A stretch of 64,000 bases of DNA from the NCBI RefSeq assembly GCF_005222805.1, contig NZ_STGC01000005.1, positions 1,711,641 through 1,775,640 on the forward strand, written 5' to 3'. Made by a program: the position numbers and the translations under genes. The notes beneath the pieces are model-generated. The model searched no databases. It had not been told where the DNA came from and worked only from the letters and a program-made list of their open reading frames with translations. Shown piece by piece: positions 50,000 to 58,490 of the stretch (position 1 is the first letter of the stretch; every line of letters starts with the position of its first letter). This DNA is from Devosia sp. FKR38 (GTDB taxonomy: Bacteria > Pseudomonadota > Alphaproteobacteria > Rhizobiales > Devosiaceae).

Positions 50000-50541
50000 T
50001 ACTGTACCAGCAGTTCCTTGAACAGCAGCGACTCCACCTGCGAGGGATAGATCGCCACGTTCACGCGCCGCAGCAGTTCTTCCTTGAGGCGATAAATGCC
50101 GGCCGAACCTTCGAGGTCGGATTTGCGCAGCTCGCGCAGATAGACCTGGAAGGCGTCGATGACCTTGACCAGCCGCGGCTGGATCTCGAGCATCATCTCT
50201 TCATTGGCCACTTCGAGCGCCACGGTCAGCTTCATGAACGCCGGCCCATCGACCTCATTGTTGAGGTTGATCACCATCGGCGGCAGGTTGAAGATAAAGG
50301 TATGGGCGGCTTCCACTGTGCCGCCATGCTCGCCAGTCGCGGCATGCTCACCATCGGCTGCTGCGGCATGTTCGGCATCGGCCGGCTTGGCGCCCGACGA
50401 CATGAAGAAGAACAGGCCTGCGCCGGCCAGCAGCACCACGATGGCTGCCGCGCCAATAATGATGAACAGCTTCGGAATGCCCTTTTTGGCTTCCGCGCCG
50501 TGTTCGCCATCTGCTTCTGTTGCTGCTGCTGGAGCGGCCAT
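49999..50541 (-). CDS. fliL: Flagellar basal-body-associated protein FliL
   Basis: This encodes 180 residues with a short cytoplasmic tail, one membrane helix (about residues 24-46), a His/Glu/Ala/Gly linker and the FliL domain (FIFNLPPMVINLNN, FMKLTVALEV, and the C-terminal VNVAIYPSQVESLLFKELLVQ). FliL rings surround the stators. It is the first gene of fliL-fliM-DUF6468-motE, as in Caulobacter, where fliL-fliM is a CtrA-controlled class II unit. Confidence 0.94.
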   Translation of the reverse strand: MAAPAAATEADGEHGAEAKKGIPKLFIIIGAAAIVVLLAGAGLFFFMSSGAKPADAEHAAAADGEHAATGEHGGTVEAAHTFIFNLPPMVINLNNEVDGPAFMKLTVALEVANEEMMLEIQPRLVKVIDAFQVYLRELRKSDLEGSAGIYRLKEELLRRVNVAIYPSQVESLLFKELLVQ

Positions 50542-50607
50542 TGCCTACCTGCCAAACCCAAGGTTTCCGGGCGATTCCGGCTCTTCACCCAGCTAAGCGC
50601 CTGATGG

Positions 50608-50623
50608 TTAACGATTGGTTACA
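50608..50623 (-). promoter_or_regulatory. CtrA-like site in the fliL/flgF divergent region
   Basis: TTAACGATTGGTTACA is TTAA-N7-TTACA, with the spacing of the CtrA consensus and a partial second half-site. It lies 67 bases upstream of fliL, where it could drive the fliL operon. Confidence 0.55.
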
Positions 50624-50636
50624 AAACACCGTCAGG

Positions 50637-50651
50637 CGGCACAATTTGCCG
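50637..50651. promoter_or_regulatory. ftr-like dyad (possible FlbD site)
   Basis: CGGCACAATTTGCCG is a perfect CGGCA-N5-TGCCG dyad, followed by a further TTGCCG half-site at 50660-50665. It resembles the ftr elements I recall for FlbD in Caulobacter. Its centre is 97 bases upstream of the sigma-54 promoter of flgF. Confidence 0.55.
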
Positions 50652-50740
50652 GGTAAGTTTTGCCGACCCTGCACAGTCTGGTCCGGCAACATTCACCCAC
50701 ACATACGTTTATCCGTCTGATTTTATTCAATTTTTCGACA

Positions 50741-50756
50741 TGGCATGGTTTCTGCA
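50741..50756 (+). promoter_or_regulatory. Predicted sigma-54 promoter of flgF
   Basis: TGGCATGGTTTCTGCA matches TGGCAC-N5-TTGCA in 9 of 11 defined positions, keeping the GG and GC pairs with correct spacing. It lies about 70 bases before the flgF ATG. Confidence 0.7.
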
Positions 50757-50824
50757 ATGTAAACGGCGAGGCCACCGCTTGGGGAAGCTGGCGGTCTCGG
50801 GGACGTTAACACCGGGGATCAGCA

Positions 50825-51565
50825 ATGATCGAAAATGCGCAACTGATTAGCCTGAGCCGGCAGATCGCGCTGCAGCGCCAGATGGATGTGGTGGCCAATA
50901 ACATGGCCAACATCAACACGACGGGCTTCAAGGCTGAGAACATCCTGTTTGAAGAATATGTCATGCCGGTCGCCCGGGATAACGACTTCAAGACCCCCGA
51001 CCAGCCCCTGTCCTATGTGCAGGATTGGGCCACCATTCACGACATGACCGGCGGCGCCGTGGTGCAGACCGGCAGCGAGCTCGACGTCGCCCTCAATGGC
51101 GACGGCTTCTTTGCCGTTCAGACCCCCGCTGGCGAGCGCTACACCAAGTCCGGCGCCTTTCAGCTCAATGCCTCGGGCACCCTGGTCGACCTCAACGGCA
51201 ATCCCGTGCTGGGCCAGGGCGGTCCGATCACCTTCGGCCCCAGCGAAACCGGCATCCTGATCGGCGCCGATGGTTCGGTCAGCTCCAGCGCTGGCGCCAA
51301 GGGCCGGCTGCGCATGGTCGAATTCGCCAATCCGCAGGCCCTCACCCGCGAGGGCAACAATCTCTACGCCGGCGGCACCCCGGTCACCGCCACCAAGACC
51401 CGCGCCATGCAGGGCTTCATCGAGAAGTCCAACGTGTCCGGCGTCTCGGAAGTGACCGAGCTGATCCGCGTCACCCGCGCCTATGAATCCATGGCCTCCA
51501 TGACCCAACGCCAGGACGATCTGCGTCGATCGGCCATCCAGCGTCTGGGCGACGCCAACGCCTGA
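50825..51565 (+). CDS. flgF: Flagellar rod protein FlgF
   Basis: This encodes 246 residues of the proximal rod. The start SLSRQIALQRQMDVVANNMANINTTGFKAE and the end VTELIRVTRAYESMASM form the D0 coiled-coil ends common to rod/hook proteins. It is the first gene of flgF-flgG-flgA-flgH and has a predicted sigma-54 promoter. Confidence 0.96.
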   Translation: MIENAQLISLSRQIALQRQMDVVANNMANINTTGFKAENILFEEYVMPVARDNDFKTPDQPLSYVQDWATIHDMTGGAVVQTGSELDVALNGDGFFAVQTPAGERYTKSGAFQLNASGTLVDLNGNPVLGQGGPITFGPSETGILIGADGSVSSSAGAKGRLRMVEFANPQALTREGNNLYAGGTPVTATKTRAMQGFIEKSNVSGVSEVTELIRVTRAYESMASMTQRQDDLRRSAIQRLGDANA

Positions 51566-51579
51566 CCTGAGGATCTGCC

Positions 51580-52365
51580 ATGAAAGCTCTCTACATCGCA
51601 TCGACCGGCATGAGCGCCCAGGAACGCAACGTCGAAGTCATTTCCAACAACATCGCCAACATGCGCACCACGGGCTACAAGCGCCAGCGCGCCGAGTTCG
51701 AGGACCTGCTCTATCAGCAGATCACCCGCGCCGGCGCCCAGAGCTCGGCCCAGGGCACCAATATTCCGGCAGGCCTGGAAATCGGCTCGGGCGTGCGCAC
51801 CGTGGCCACCCCGCGCGTGATGAGCCAGGGCAGCGTCAACATGACCGATGGCGAGCTCGACGTCGCCGTGCGCGGCGAAGGCTTCTTCATGGTGCAGCTG
51901 CCCGACGGCCGCACCGCCTATACCCGCGACGGTTCGTTCCAGCGCTCGGCCGACGGCATGCTGGTCAATTCCAACGGCTACACCATCAACCCCGGCATCT
52001 CCATTCCCGGCGATGCCAACTCGGTCTCGATCTCGCAGGACGGCATTGTCTCGGCCAATATCGGCACCGACTCCCAGCCCACCCAGATCGGCCAGCTCCA
52101 GCTCGCCCGCTTCGTCAACAAGGCGGGCCTGGAATCGCTGGGCGACAACATGTTCATCGATACCCCGGCCAGCGGTCCCGCCCAGGTCGGCGTGCCCAAC
52201 ACCGATGGCACCGGCAATCTGCTGCAGGGCTATCTGGAAATGTCCAACGTCAACTCGGTCACTGAAATCGCGGATCTGATTGCCGCGCAGCGCGCCTACG
52301 AGATGAACGCCCGTGTCATCTCCGGCGCCGACCAGATGATGCAGTCCACCAGCCAGCTGCGTTAA
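51580..52365 (+). CDS. flgG: Flagellar distal rod protein FlgG
   Basis: This encodes 261 residues. KALYIASTGMSAQERNVEVISNNIANMRTTGYKRQRAEF and EIADLIAAQRAYEMNARVI are the FlgG terminal signatures. FlgG builds the distal rod that passes the P and L rings. It follows flgF by 14 bases with an AGGATC site. Confidence 0.97.
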   Translation: MKALYIASTGMSAQERNVEVISNNIANMRTTGYKRQRAEFEDLLYQQITRAGAQSSAQGTNIPAGLEIGSGVRTVATPRVMSQGSVNMTDGELDVAVRGEGFFMVQLPDGRTAYTRDGSFQRSADGMLVNSNGYTINPGISIPGDANSVSISQDGIVSANIGTDSQPTQIGQLQLARFVNKAGLESLGDNMFIDTPASGPAQVGVPNTDGTGNLLQGYLEMSNVNSVTEIADLIAAQRAYEMNARVISGADQMMQSTSQLR

Positions 52366-52377
52366 GGGAGAGCCTAA

Positions 52378-53322
52378 ATGATCCTGCGGTCCACCATCGC
52401 CACCCTCGCCGGCCTCTTCCTCACCGCCACGGCCTTCGCTGCGCCCGCGCTCAAGGGCGACATCGTCGTCAACGCCGCCGTCGTCACCGTTGGCGACATG
52501 TTCGATGATGCCGGCCTGGCCGCCGAGGACGCCCTGTTCCGCGCCCCCAAGCCCGGTACCGCCGGCACGGTGAGCCTGTCGGACATCCGCGCTGCGGCCA
52601 ACCGCATTGGCCTGAGCGATTTCGACGCCCGGGGCCTGGACGCCATCAGCGTGCGCCGCGCCGCCACCGTCATCGACGAGACGGCGCTGGCCAGCCTGGT
52701 CAATGCCGATCTGGTGCAGCGCGGCATCATAACCGCCGGCATGAGTGCCAACACCATGTTCACCACGCCCATCCGGCCCATCAATGCCGAGGCTGTCGAA
52801 CAGCCCGCCGCCGTCACCAGCCTGCGTTACCTGCCCGGCAGCGGCGCCTTCTCCGCCCGCATCGCCATCGCCGGCCAGGATCTGCCCATCGACGTCTCGG
52901 GCACCATCGAGCTGATGATCGATGCCCCCCACCTCACCGGCAATTTCCCCGCCGGCACCGTGCTCACCGCCACCGACGTGGTGCTGCGCCCCGTGCCCCT
53001 GCGCTACGCCGAAAGCACTGGCGTGCCGCAGCTCTCCGACATCATCGGCAAGGCGCTGACCCGCCAGAGCCGCGAGGGCATGATGCTCAAGCCCAGCGAT
53101 GTCACCATCCCCTACACCGTGGCCAAGAATGATCTGGTCACCATCTACTTCCGCAGCGGCCCCATGACCCTCACCGTCAAGGGACAGGCCGTCACCGGCG
53201 GCACCATCGGCGCCCCGGTCCAGGTGCTCAACCTCATGTCCCGGCGGGTCATCAGCGCCACCGCCATTGCCCCCGGTGCTGTCGAAGTGACCCCGGATTC
53301 GCTCACGCTCGCCGGCCTCTGA
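52378..53322 (+). CDS. flgA: Flagellar P-ring assembly chaperone FlgA
   Basis: This encodes 314 residues with a signal peptide (residues 1-20, cleavage after AFA). The C-terminal SAF-like domain (TGNFPAGTVLTATDVVLRPVPLR, GKALTRQSREGMMLKPSDV, VKGQAVTGGTIGAPVQVLNLMSRRVISATA) is FlgA's. It is periplasmic and helps FlgI form the P ring. Confidence 0.95.
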   Translation: MILRSTIATLAGLFLTATAFAAPALKGDIVVNAAVVTVGDMFDDAGLAAEDALFRAPKPGTAGTVSLSDIRAAANRIGLSDFDARGLDAISVRRAATVIDETALASLVNADLVQRGIITAGMSANTMFTTPIRPINAEAVEQPAAVTSLRYLPGSGAFSARIAIAGQDLPIDVSGTIELMIDAPHLTGNFPAGTVLTATDVVLRPVPLRYAESTGVPQLSDIIGKALTRQSREGMMLKPSDVTIPYTVAKNDLVTIYFRSGPMTLTVKGQAVTGGTIGAPVQVLNLMSRRVISATAIAPGAVEVTPDSLTLAGL

Positions 53323-53343
53323 CAGCTTTCAGGAACCAAGATT

Positions 53344-54081
53344 ATGAATATCACCAAGATTGCCACCCTCCTGATGCTCACCGCCACCCTGGCTGGTTGC
53401 AACACCATGGATCGCCTCGCCACTGTCGGTTCAGCCCCCGCGCTAAGCCCGATTGTCGACCCCACCACCACGGCCGGCTACCAGCCCGTCAACATGCCCA
53501 TGCCGGCGGCCATCGCCGACACCTACCAGCCCAATTCGCTCTACCGCACCTCGGCCAAGGGCTTCTTCAAGGATGAGCGCGCCCATCGCATCGGCGATAT
53601 CCTGACCGTGGTCGTCACCGTCAACGACAGCGCCAAGATCGCCAACAACACGCAGTCGAGCCGCAACTCCACCAATACGGCCGGCATGGGCGGCATCCTG
53701 GGCGCCGCCGTCACCACGGCCTCGGCCGGCGCCATCAACGCCAGCGAGGCTGTCGACTTCAAGTCGGGCCTGGCCAATACCGGCAAGGGTTCGGTCAACC
53801 GCTCGGAGAGCCTGCAGACCTCGGTGGCCGCCGTCGTCACCCAGGTGCTGCCCAATGGCAATCTGGTCATCGAGGGCCATCAGGAAGTGCGCGTGAACTT
53901 TGAAGTGCGCGACCTGGTCGTGGCCGGCATTGTCCGCCCCTCCGATATCCAGGCCAACAACACTATCCCCTCGTCCAAGATCGCCGAGGCCCGCATTGCC
54001 TACGGTGGCCGCGGCCAGATCACCGATGTGCAGCAGCCGCGCTACGGCCAGCAGGTGCTCGACGCCATCCTGCCCTTCTAG
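53344..54081 (+). CDS. flgH: Flagellar L-ring lipoprotein FlgH
   Basis: This encodes 245 residues. The lipobox LAGC places the lipidated cysteine at residue 19. The SLYRTSAKGFFKDERAHRIGDILTV region and the C-terminal EVRDLVVAGIVRPSDIQANNTIPSSKIAEARIAYGGRG are FlgH signatures. It forms the outer-membrane L ring. It is the last gene of the operon, with a terminator about 105 bases further on. Confidence 0.97.
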   Translation: MNITKIATLLMLTATLAGCNTMDRLATVGSAPALSPIVDPTTTAGYQPVNMPMPAAIADTYQPNSLYRTSAKGFFKDERAHRIGDILTVVVTVNDSAKIANNTQSSRNSTNTAGMGGILGAAVTTASAGAINASEAVDFKSGLANTGKGSVNRSESLQTSVAAVVTQVLPNGNLVIEGHQEVRVNFEVRDLVVAGIVRPSDIQANNTIPSSKIAEARIAYGGRGQITDVQQPRYGQQVLDAILPF

Positions 54082-54187
54082 GCTTCCCCGTTCCGCCGGG
54101 CACATTCCCCCAATGGTGCCCGGTGGCTCCCCGGCCGCTCAGAAGATCGGCCCGGGTCGGCTCCAGAACAGATCCGACCTCTCCCCC

Positions 54188-54224
54188 GAGGCGCAGTCCC
54201 CCCGGCTGCGCCTCTCCCTTTTTT
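54188..54224 (+). terminator. Rho-independent terminator of the flgF-flgH operon
   Basis: A 9-bp stem (54188-54196 with 54206-54214) is followed by TCCC and six T residues. Confidence 0.85.
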
Positions 54225-54602
54225 GTGGGCGGCAATCCCCGCTCCAGCGGAGCCCCTGGCAGAGCTGTGTAGAGGCGGAGACCAGACATTCGGGCTCCCA
54301 TCACCCCGCGTGGACGGCCTGCAGGCGAACAGTGGTGGGGTGGGCCGGGTGTGGGTTTTGCCTCCCGCACAGGTTTGCGGGCGAGTTGCCAGTGTAGGGG
54401 CGAGCGACCTCTGCCGCTCGTTCGGCTCCAAAAACCGGCACCCCGGGGCGGTTGTCGTCTCATATTCAAACCCTCCAGAGGCGAAATCCGCCCCGGGGTC
54501 CGTCCATCTGCTGAGAACCGCGTCCCAGGCGGCGCATCCGCATGCTTGCCCCATGGCGCCGCCTGTGGAACATCTCGGGCCATCACTTTGCGGAGTCTGC
54601 CA
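54225..54602. other. GC-rich, strongly structured spacer without a recognised gene
   Basis: No gene is identified here; several frames stay open only because of high GC. Two strong inverted repeats stand out: CCCCGGGGCGG (54441-54451) with CCGCCCCGGGG (54488-54498), and CAGGCGGCGC (54526-54535) with GCGCCGCCTG (54556-54565). A structured RNA or a remnant of an inserted element are both possible. It does not match tmRNA, SRP RNA, RNase P RNA or the riboswitch consensus sequences I know. Confidence 0.5.
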
Positions 54603-56093
54603 GTGTCTTTCCAAAAACTCGACGATCTCGGTCGCAAGCTCGAAGCGCTCGAACATGCCCTGTCCATCCTGGGCGCCGACGAGGCCACCCATATGGCCGT
54701 TGGCGGTGGCGAGAAGCGCGCCGAGGCCATGTCCAACCTGGCCGGCATGTATCACGCCCAGGCCACCGCACCGCAGATCGCCGACTGGATCGCCGCGGCC
54801 AAGCCGGAAACCGAGGACCAGCGCCTGGCCCTGGCCGAATTCGAGCGGCAATATGTCAGCGCCACGTGCCTGCCCACCGAATTCGTCGAGCGCAAGACGG
54901 CGGCCACCATGCGCTCCGAACAGCTCTGGCGCGAACTGCGCGCCAAGGGCGATTGGGACAGCTTCCTGCCCGCCCTCGAAGGCGTCGTCGCCCTGGTGCG
55001 CGAAGAAGCCCAGCTCCGCGCCGCCGCCACGGGCCTCGCCCCCTATGACGCGCTGATGGATCAATATGATCCCGGCAACCGCACCGCTGATCTCGATCCG
55101 GTCTTTGCCGACCTCAAGCGCTTCCTCAAGGGCTTCGTGCCCGAGGCGCTGGCCGCGCAGGAGGCCCGGCTGGCCAAGCGCCCGCGCAAGAGCCTCAATG
55201 GCCCCTATCCGATTGAAAAGCAGCGCGAACTCGGCCTCGCCGCCATGCGCGCCGTCGGCTTTGACTTCACCCATGGCTCGCTCGCCGTCTCGCATCACCC
55301 CTTCTGCGGCGGCGTGCCGACCGACGTGCGCATGACCACGCGCTATCGCACCGACGAATTCCTCTCCTCCCTCATGGGCGTGCTGCACGAAACCGGCCAC
55401 GCGCTCTATGAGCAGGGCCTGCCCAAGGACTGGTCGCATTGGTCGCTCGGCAAGGCCCGCGGCATGGGCATTCACGAGAGCCAGAGCCTGTTCGTCGAAA
55501 TGCAGCTCGCCCGCAGCCCCGAGTTCTGGCACTTCGCCCTGCCCCTGGTGCATCAGCACCTGGGCGCCGACGCCATCCCCGGCTGGGATGTCGCCGACGT
55601 GCTCAACGAGGTGAACTTCGTCGAGCGCGGCTATATCCGCGTCGATGCCGATGAGGTCACCTATCCGCTCCATGTCATCCTGCGCTACGAGCTGGAGCAG
55701 GATCTGGTCGCCGGCACGCTCGAGGCCAGCCAGATCCCCCAGGCCTGGGACGCCAAGATGACCGAATATCTGGGGATCTCCACCATCAACGATCCCAAGG
55801 ACGGCCCGATGCAGGACGTGCATTGGCCCGGCGGCGCCTTCGGCTATTTCCCCAGCTACACCCTGGGCGCCATGATCGCCGCCCAGCAATGGGCAACGCT
55901 CGAGAAGGCCCAGCCCAGCCTGCGCAGCGACATCGCCAAGGGCGATTTCACCGGCGTCAACCAGTGGCGCGCCGACAATATCTGGAGCCAGGGCTCGCGC
56001 TGGTCCACCCCGGACCTCATCACCCGCGCCACGGGCGAACCGCTCAACACGGACTTTTTCAAGGCCCATCTCAAGAAGCGCTATCTGGCGTAA
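54603..56093 (+). CDS. M32-family metallocarboxypeptidase
   Basis: This encodes 496 residues of the Taq carboxypeptidase family, cytosolic zinc exopeptidases. The zinc site is HETGH at residues 262-266 with HESQS following about 30 residues later, and DVRMTTRY and DEVTYPLHVILRYELEQ are conserved. The GTG at 54603 gives the standard length and has GGAG upstream; the longer frame reaches into the structured spacer. It is not a flagellar gene and interrupts the flagellar cluster. Confidence 0.93.
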   Translation: MSFQKLDDLGRKLEALEHALSILGADEATHMAVGGGEKRAEAMSNLAGMYHAQATAPQIADWIAAAKPETEDQRLALAEFERQYVSATCLPTEFVERKTAATMRSEQLWRELRAKGDWDSFLPALEGVVALVREEAQLRAAATGLAPYDALMDQYDPGNRTADLDPVFADLKRFLKGFVPEALAAQEARLAKRPRKSLNGPYPIEKQRELGLAAMRAVGFDFTHGSLAVSHHPFCGGVPTDVRMTTRYRTDEFLSSLMGVLHETGHALYEQGLPKDWSHWSLGKARGMGIHESQSLFVEMQLARSPEFWHFALPLVHQHLGADAIPGWDVADVLNEVNFVERGYIRVDADEVTYPLHVILRYELEQDLVAGTLEASQIPQAWDAKMTEYLGISTINDPKDGPMQDVHWPGGAFGYFPSYTLGAMIAAQQWATLEKAQPSLRSDIAKGDFTGVNQWRADNIWSQGSRWSTPDLITRATGEPLNTDFFKAHLKKRYLA

Positions 56094-56150
56094 TCCGGGC
56101 CCTGCCGCCCCCTCTTGCGCAGCGGGAGGGGGTGGCTACCGGCCCCTAAC

Positions 56151-56178
56151 TTGACATCCCGGCCGCCTTGCCTATTTT
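56151..56178 (+). promoter_or_regulatory. Predicted promoter of the ABC-F gene
   Basis: TTGACA (56151-56156) and TATTTT (56173-56178) are 16 bases apart. Transcription would start near 56185 and give a leader of about 80 bases that holds an upstream reading frame. Confidence 0.6.
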
Positions 56179-56212
56179 CGGGGCATACGCAGCACAGACC
56201 GGACGGTACTCA

Positions 56213-56317
56213 ATGGAAATCAAGATGAACGCCTGCCTCACCCGCACCGCTCATCTGGAATCCGTCCATGCCTGCCTCCGTCACACTGCATCAGCTCACC
56301 TGTTCGACGCCCGATAA
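56213..56317 (+). CDS. Possible 34-codon upstream reading frame overlapping the ABC-F start
   Basis: An ATG at 56213 opens a frame of 34 codons that ends at TAA 56315-56317, 50 bases inside the ABC-F gene in another frame. It encodes a His/Cys/Ala-containing peptide of no recognised family. Ribosomes finishing it would pass over the ABC-F start, whose own ribosome-binding site is poor. It may be a leader peptide that tunes ABC-F translation, or chance. Confidence 0.3.
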   Translation: MEIKMNACLTRTAHLESVHACLRHTASAHLFDAR

Positions 56318-57869
56318 CCACCCGCTCTTCACCGATCTCGACCTGACCTTCGGCCCCGGCCGCACCGGGCTGATCGGGCGCAATGGCACGGGCAAATCCA
56401 CCCTCCTGCGCGTCATTGCCGGACTTATCCCCCCTGCCGCCGGATCGGTGAGCATGGCCGGAACGCTTGGCATGCTGGAACAATCCGTGCAGGTCTCGTC
56501 CGACACAACGCTCGCCGACCAGCTCGGCATTGCCGATGACCTGGCCCGCCTTGACCGGCTCGATCAGGGCCTGGGCAGTATCGATGACGCCGGCAGCGCC
56601 GACTGGTCCCTGCCCGGCCGCATCGAGTCCGCGCTCAAATCCGTGGGCCTCCCGGCCCTGGCGCTGGATCGACCGCTGGGAACCCTCAGCGGCGGCCAGC
56701 GCACCCGCCTTGGCCTCGCCCGGCTGATCCTGGCGGCGCCCGACGTCATCCTGCTCGATGAACCGACCAACAATCTCGACGCCGAAGGGCGTCAGGCGGT
56801 GGTCGACCTGCTGCATCACTGGCGCGGCGCCGCCATCGTCGTGAGCCATGATCGCGCGTTGCTGCGCGAAATGGATGCCATCGTCGAGCTCACCACCCTG
56901 GGCGCCAAGACCTATGGCGGCAATTGGGATCATTATGCCGAGCAGAAAGCGCTCGAACTGGCCGCCGCCGAACAGACCCTGGCGAGCAGCGAACGCCGCG
57001 TCGCCGAGATCGACCGCAAGATCCAGGCGGTCACCGAAAAAAAGGCCCGCAAGGACGGTGCCGGCAAGCGCAAGGGCGCCAAGGGCGGCACGCCCAAGAT
57101 CATGCTCGGCGGCCTCAAGGAAAATGCCGAAAACACCAGTGGCGAAGCCGCCCGCACCGCCACCCGTCTGCGCCAGGCCGCTAATGCCGCCGCCGAAGCC
57201 CGCGCCCAGGTCGAAATCCTCACGCCCCTCTCGGTCGCCCTCACCCCGACAGGCCTGCCCGCCGGCCGCACTGTGCTCCAGGCCGACAGCCTCATCGGTG
57301 GCCCCGATCCCGCTGCGCCGGTGATCCGCGATCTATCCCTGCTGATCACGGGCCCCGAACGCGTCGCCATCACCGGCCCCAATGGCTCGGGCAAGACGAC
57401 GCTGCTGCGCCTGCTGACCGGCGCTCTGCCTGCCATGGCCGGCACGCCCCGCATCCTTGTGCCTTATGCCATGCTCGACCAGACCGTCAGCCTGCTCGAT
57501 CCCACCCAGAGCATTCACGACAATTTCCGCCGCCTCAATCCGGATGCCGGCGCGACCACCGGCCGCTCCGCCCTCGCCCGCTTCATGTTCCGCGCCGATG
57601 CGGCGTTGCAAATTGTTGGCACGCTGAGCGGCGGGGAAATGCTGCGCGCCGGCCTCGCCTGCACCATTGGCGGCGAACACCCGCCGCAGCTGCTCATTCT
57701 GGACGAGCCCACCAACCACCTCGATATCCACGCCATCGAGCAGGTCGAGGCCGGCCTGCGCGGCTACGACGGCGCCCTGCTGGTGGTCAGCCACGACGCC
57801 GATTTTCTCGCCGCCATCGGCATCACCCGGCGCATCGAACTGGGCCCAGAGCGGCCGGCGAGCGGATGA
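56268..57869 (+). CDS. ABC-F family ATPase
   Basis: This encodes 533 residues with two ATP-binding cassettes and no membrane segment. Walker A motifs are IGRNGTGKST (about residues 36-45) and TGPNGSGKTT; signatures are TLSGGQRTRLGLAR and TLSGGEMLRAGLA; Walker B ends are LLDEPTNNLD and ILDEPTNHLD. A charged linker of about 80 residues lies between the cassettes. ABC-F proteins act on the ribosome as translation factors or antibiotic protection proteins; this one is not assignable to EttA. The ATG lacks a strong ribosome-binding site. Confidence 0.9.
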   Translation: MPASVTLHQLTCSTPDNHPLFTDLDLTFGPGRTGLIGRNGTGKSTLLRVIAGLIPPAAGSVSMAGTLGMLEQSVQVSSDTTLADQLGIADDLARLDRLDQGLGSIDDAGSADWSLPGRIESALKSVGLPALALDRPLGTLSGGQRTRLGLARLILAAPDVILLDEPTNNLDAEGRQAVVDLLHHWRGAAIVVSHDRALLREMDAIVELTTLGAKTYGGNWDHYAEQKALELAAAEQTLASSERRVAEIDRKIQAVTEKKARKDGAGKRKGAKGGTPKIMLGGLKENAENTSGEAARTATRLRQAANAAAEARAQVEILTPLSVALTPTGLPAGRTVLQADSLIGGPDPAAPVIRDLSLLITGPERVAITGPNGSGKTTLLRLLTGALPAMAGTPRILVPYAMLDQTVSLLDPTQSIHDNFRRLNPDAGATTGRSALARFMFRADAALQIVGTLSGGEMLRAGLACTIGGEHPPQLLILDEPTNHLDIHAIEQVEAGLRGYDGALLVVSHDADFLAAIGITRRIELGPERPASG

Positions 57870-57934
57870 ACGGAGTCTGAACTCTGGGTTCAGTCGCCGT
57901 TCCGGCAGCGGGGTCTATCTCTCATGTCATCGGC
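57867..57934 (+). promoter_or_regulatory. Conserved promoter block of the first curlin-like gene
   Basis: TGAACGGAGTCTGAA (57867-57881) is identical to a 15-base block before the second curlin-like gene. It is followed by CTGAAC-N5-GTTCAG (57877-57893), a TCTATCT element and TCATCGGC, with nearly the same spacing as in the other copy. A shared regulator is likely. Confidence 0.6.
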
Positions 57935-57978
57935 AGCAAGCGCTCGGAGGGAGCGCCGCCCGCAACAGGAGAGACAAA

Positions 57979-58410
57979 ATGAAGCGCACCATCATCACCA
58001 CCGCCATTGCCGCCATCATCGCACTGTCGGCCGCCCCGACCATGGCCAACGACGTCTTCGTGCACCAGTTCGGTTTCGGCAATGCCGCCGGCGGCAACCA
58101 GTCCGGCTGGGGCCACAAGCTGGGTGTGCATCAGACTGGCAACTGGAACACCGCCAAGGGCCATCAGTCGGGCGGCAACAATGTCGGCGCCATCGGCCAG
58201 CAGGGCAATGCCAACTATGCCGACACCTGGCAGCAGGGCTGGAACAATGCCGCCGGCGTCGGCCAGTTCGGCAACAACCACACCACCATCATCACTCAGG
58301 ATGGCAATGGCAACATCGCTGCCGGCGTGCAGGTGGGCAATGGCTGCAATGCCAATGTCGTCCAGGGCGGCTCGGGCAATATCACTGCCTTCGTTCAGGC
58401 CTGCCCCTGA
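57979..58410 (+). CDS. Curlin-like amyloid subunit 1
   Basis: This encodes 143 residues with a signal peptide (residues 1-23, cleavage after TMA). The mature protein is about ten short repeats of 10-12 residues rich in Gln, Gly and Asn (for example VHQTGNWNTAKG and IGQQGNANYADT), the Q-x-G-x-x-N pattern of CsgA/CsgB curlin. AGGAGAG precedes the ATG. Such proteins are secreted and polymerise into amyloid fibres in the matrix. No csgG, csgE or csgF is in the window. Confidence 0.85.
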   Translation: MKRTIITTAIAAIIALSAAPTMANDVFVHQFGFGNAAGGNQSGWGHKLGVHQTGNWNTAKGHQSGGNNVGAIGQQGNANYADTWQQGWNNAAGVGQFGNNHTTIITQDGNGNIAAGVQVGNGCNANVVQGGSGNITAFVQACP

Positions 58411-58436
58411 TCTTTTGGCCAGTCCCCATCAGGCCG

Positions 58437-58456
58437 GGCCGGGTTCAATCCCGGCC
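58437..58456 (+). other. Intercistronic hairpin between curlin-like gene and csgH-like gene
   Basis: GGCCGGG (58437-58443) pairs with CCCGGCC (58450-58456) around a six-base loop. Without a T tract it more likely stabilises the upstream mRNA or reduces read-through than terminates fully. Confidence 0.45.
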
Positions 58457-58490
58457 GGTCAGACCACTCACCCAGTTTCAGGAGGCCACG

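Noticed and set aside
54225..54602. Identification of the spacer as tmRNA, SRP RNA or RNase P RNA
   Set aside because: The tag-peptide codons, the GGAAGCAGCC-type SRP loop and the conserved RNase P cores were looked for and not found.
54078..56069. A 663-codon minus-strand frame covering the M32 gene and the spacer
   Set aside because: The M32 gene on the plus strand has its full zinc motif and length; the reverse frame has no recognisable domain.
58431..58458. A tRNA T-arm-like GGTTCAATCCC at the first curlin-like gene's 3' side
   Set aside because: No acceptor, D or anticodon arms surround it; it is better read as a simple hairpin.
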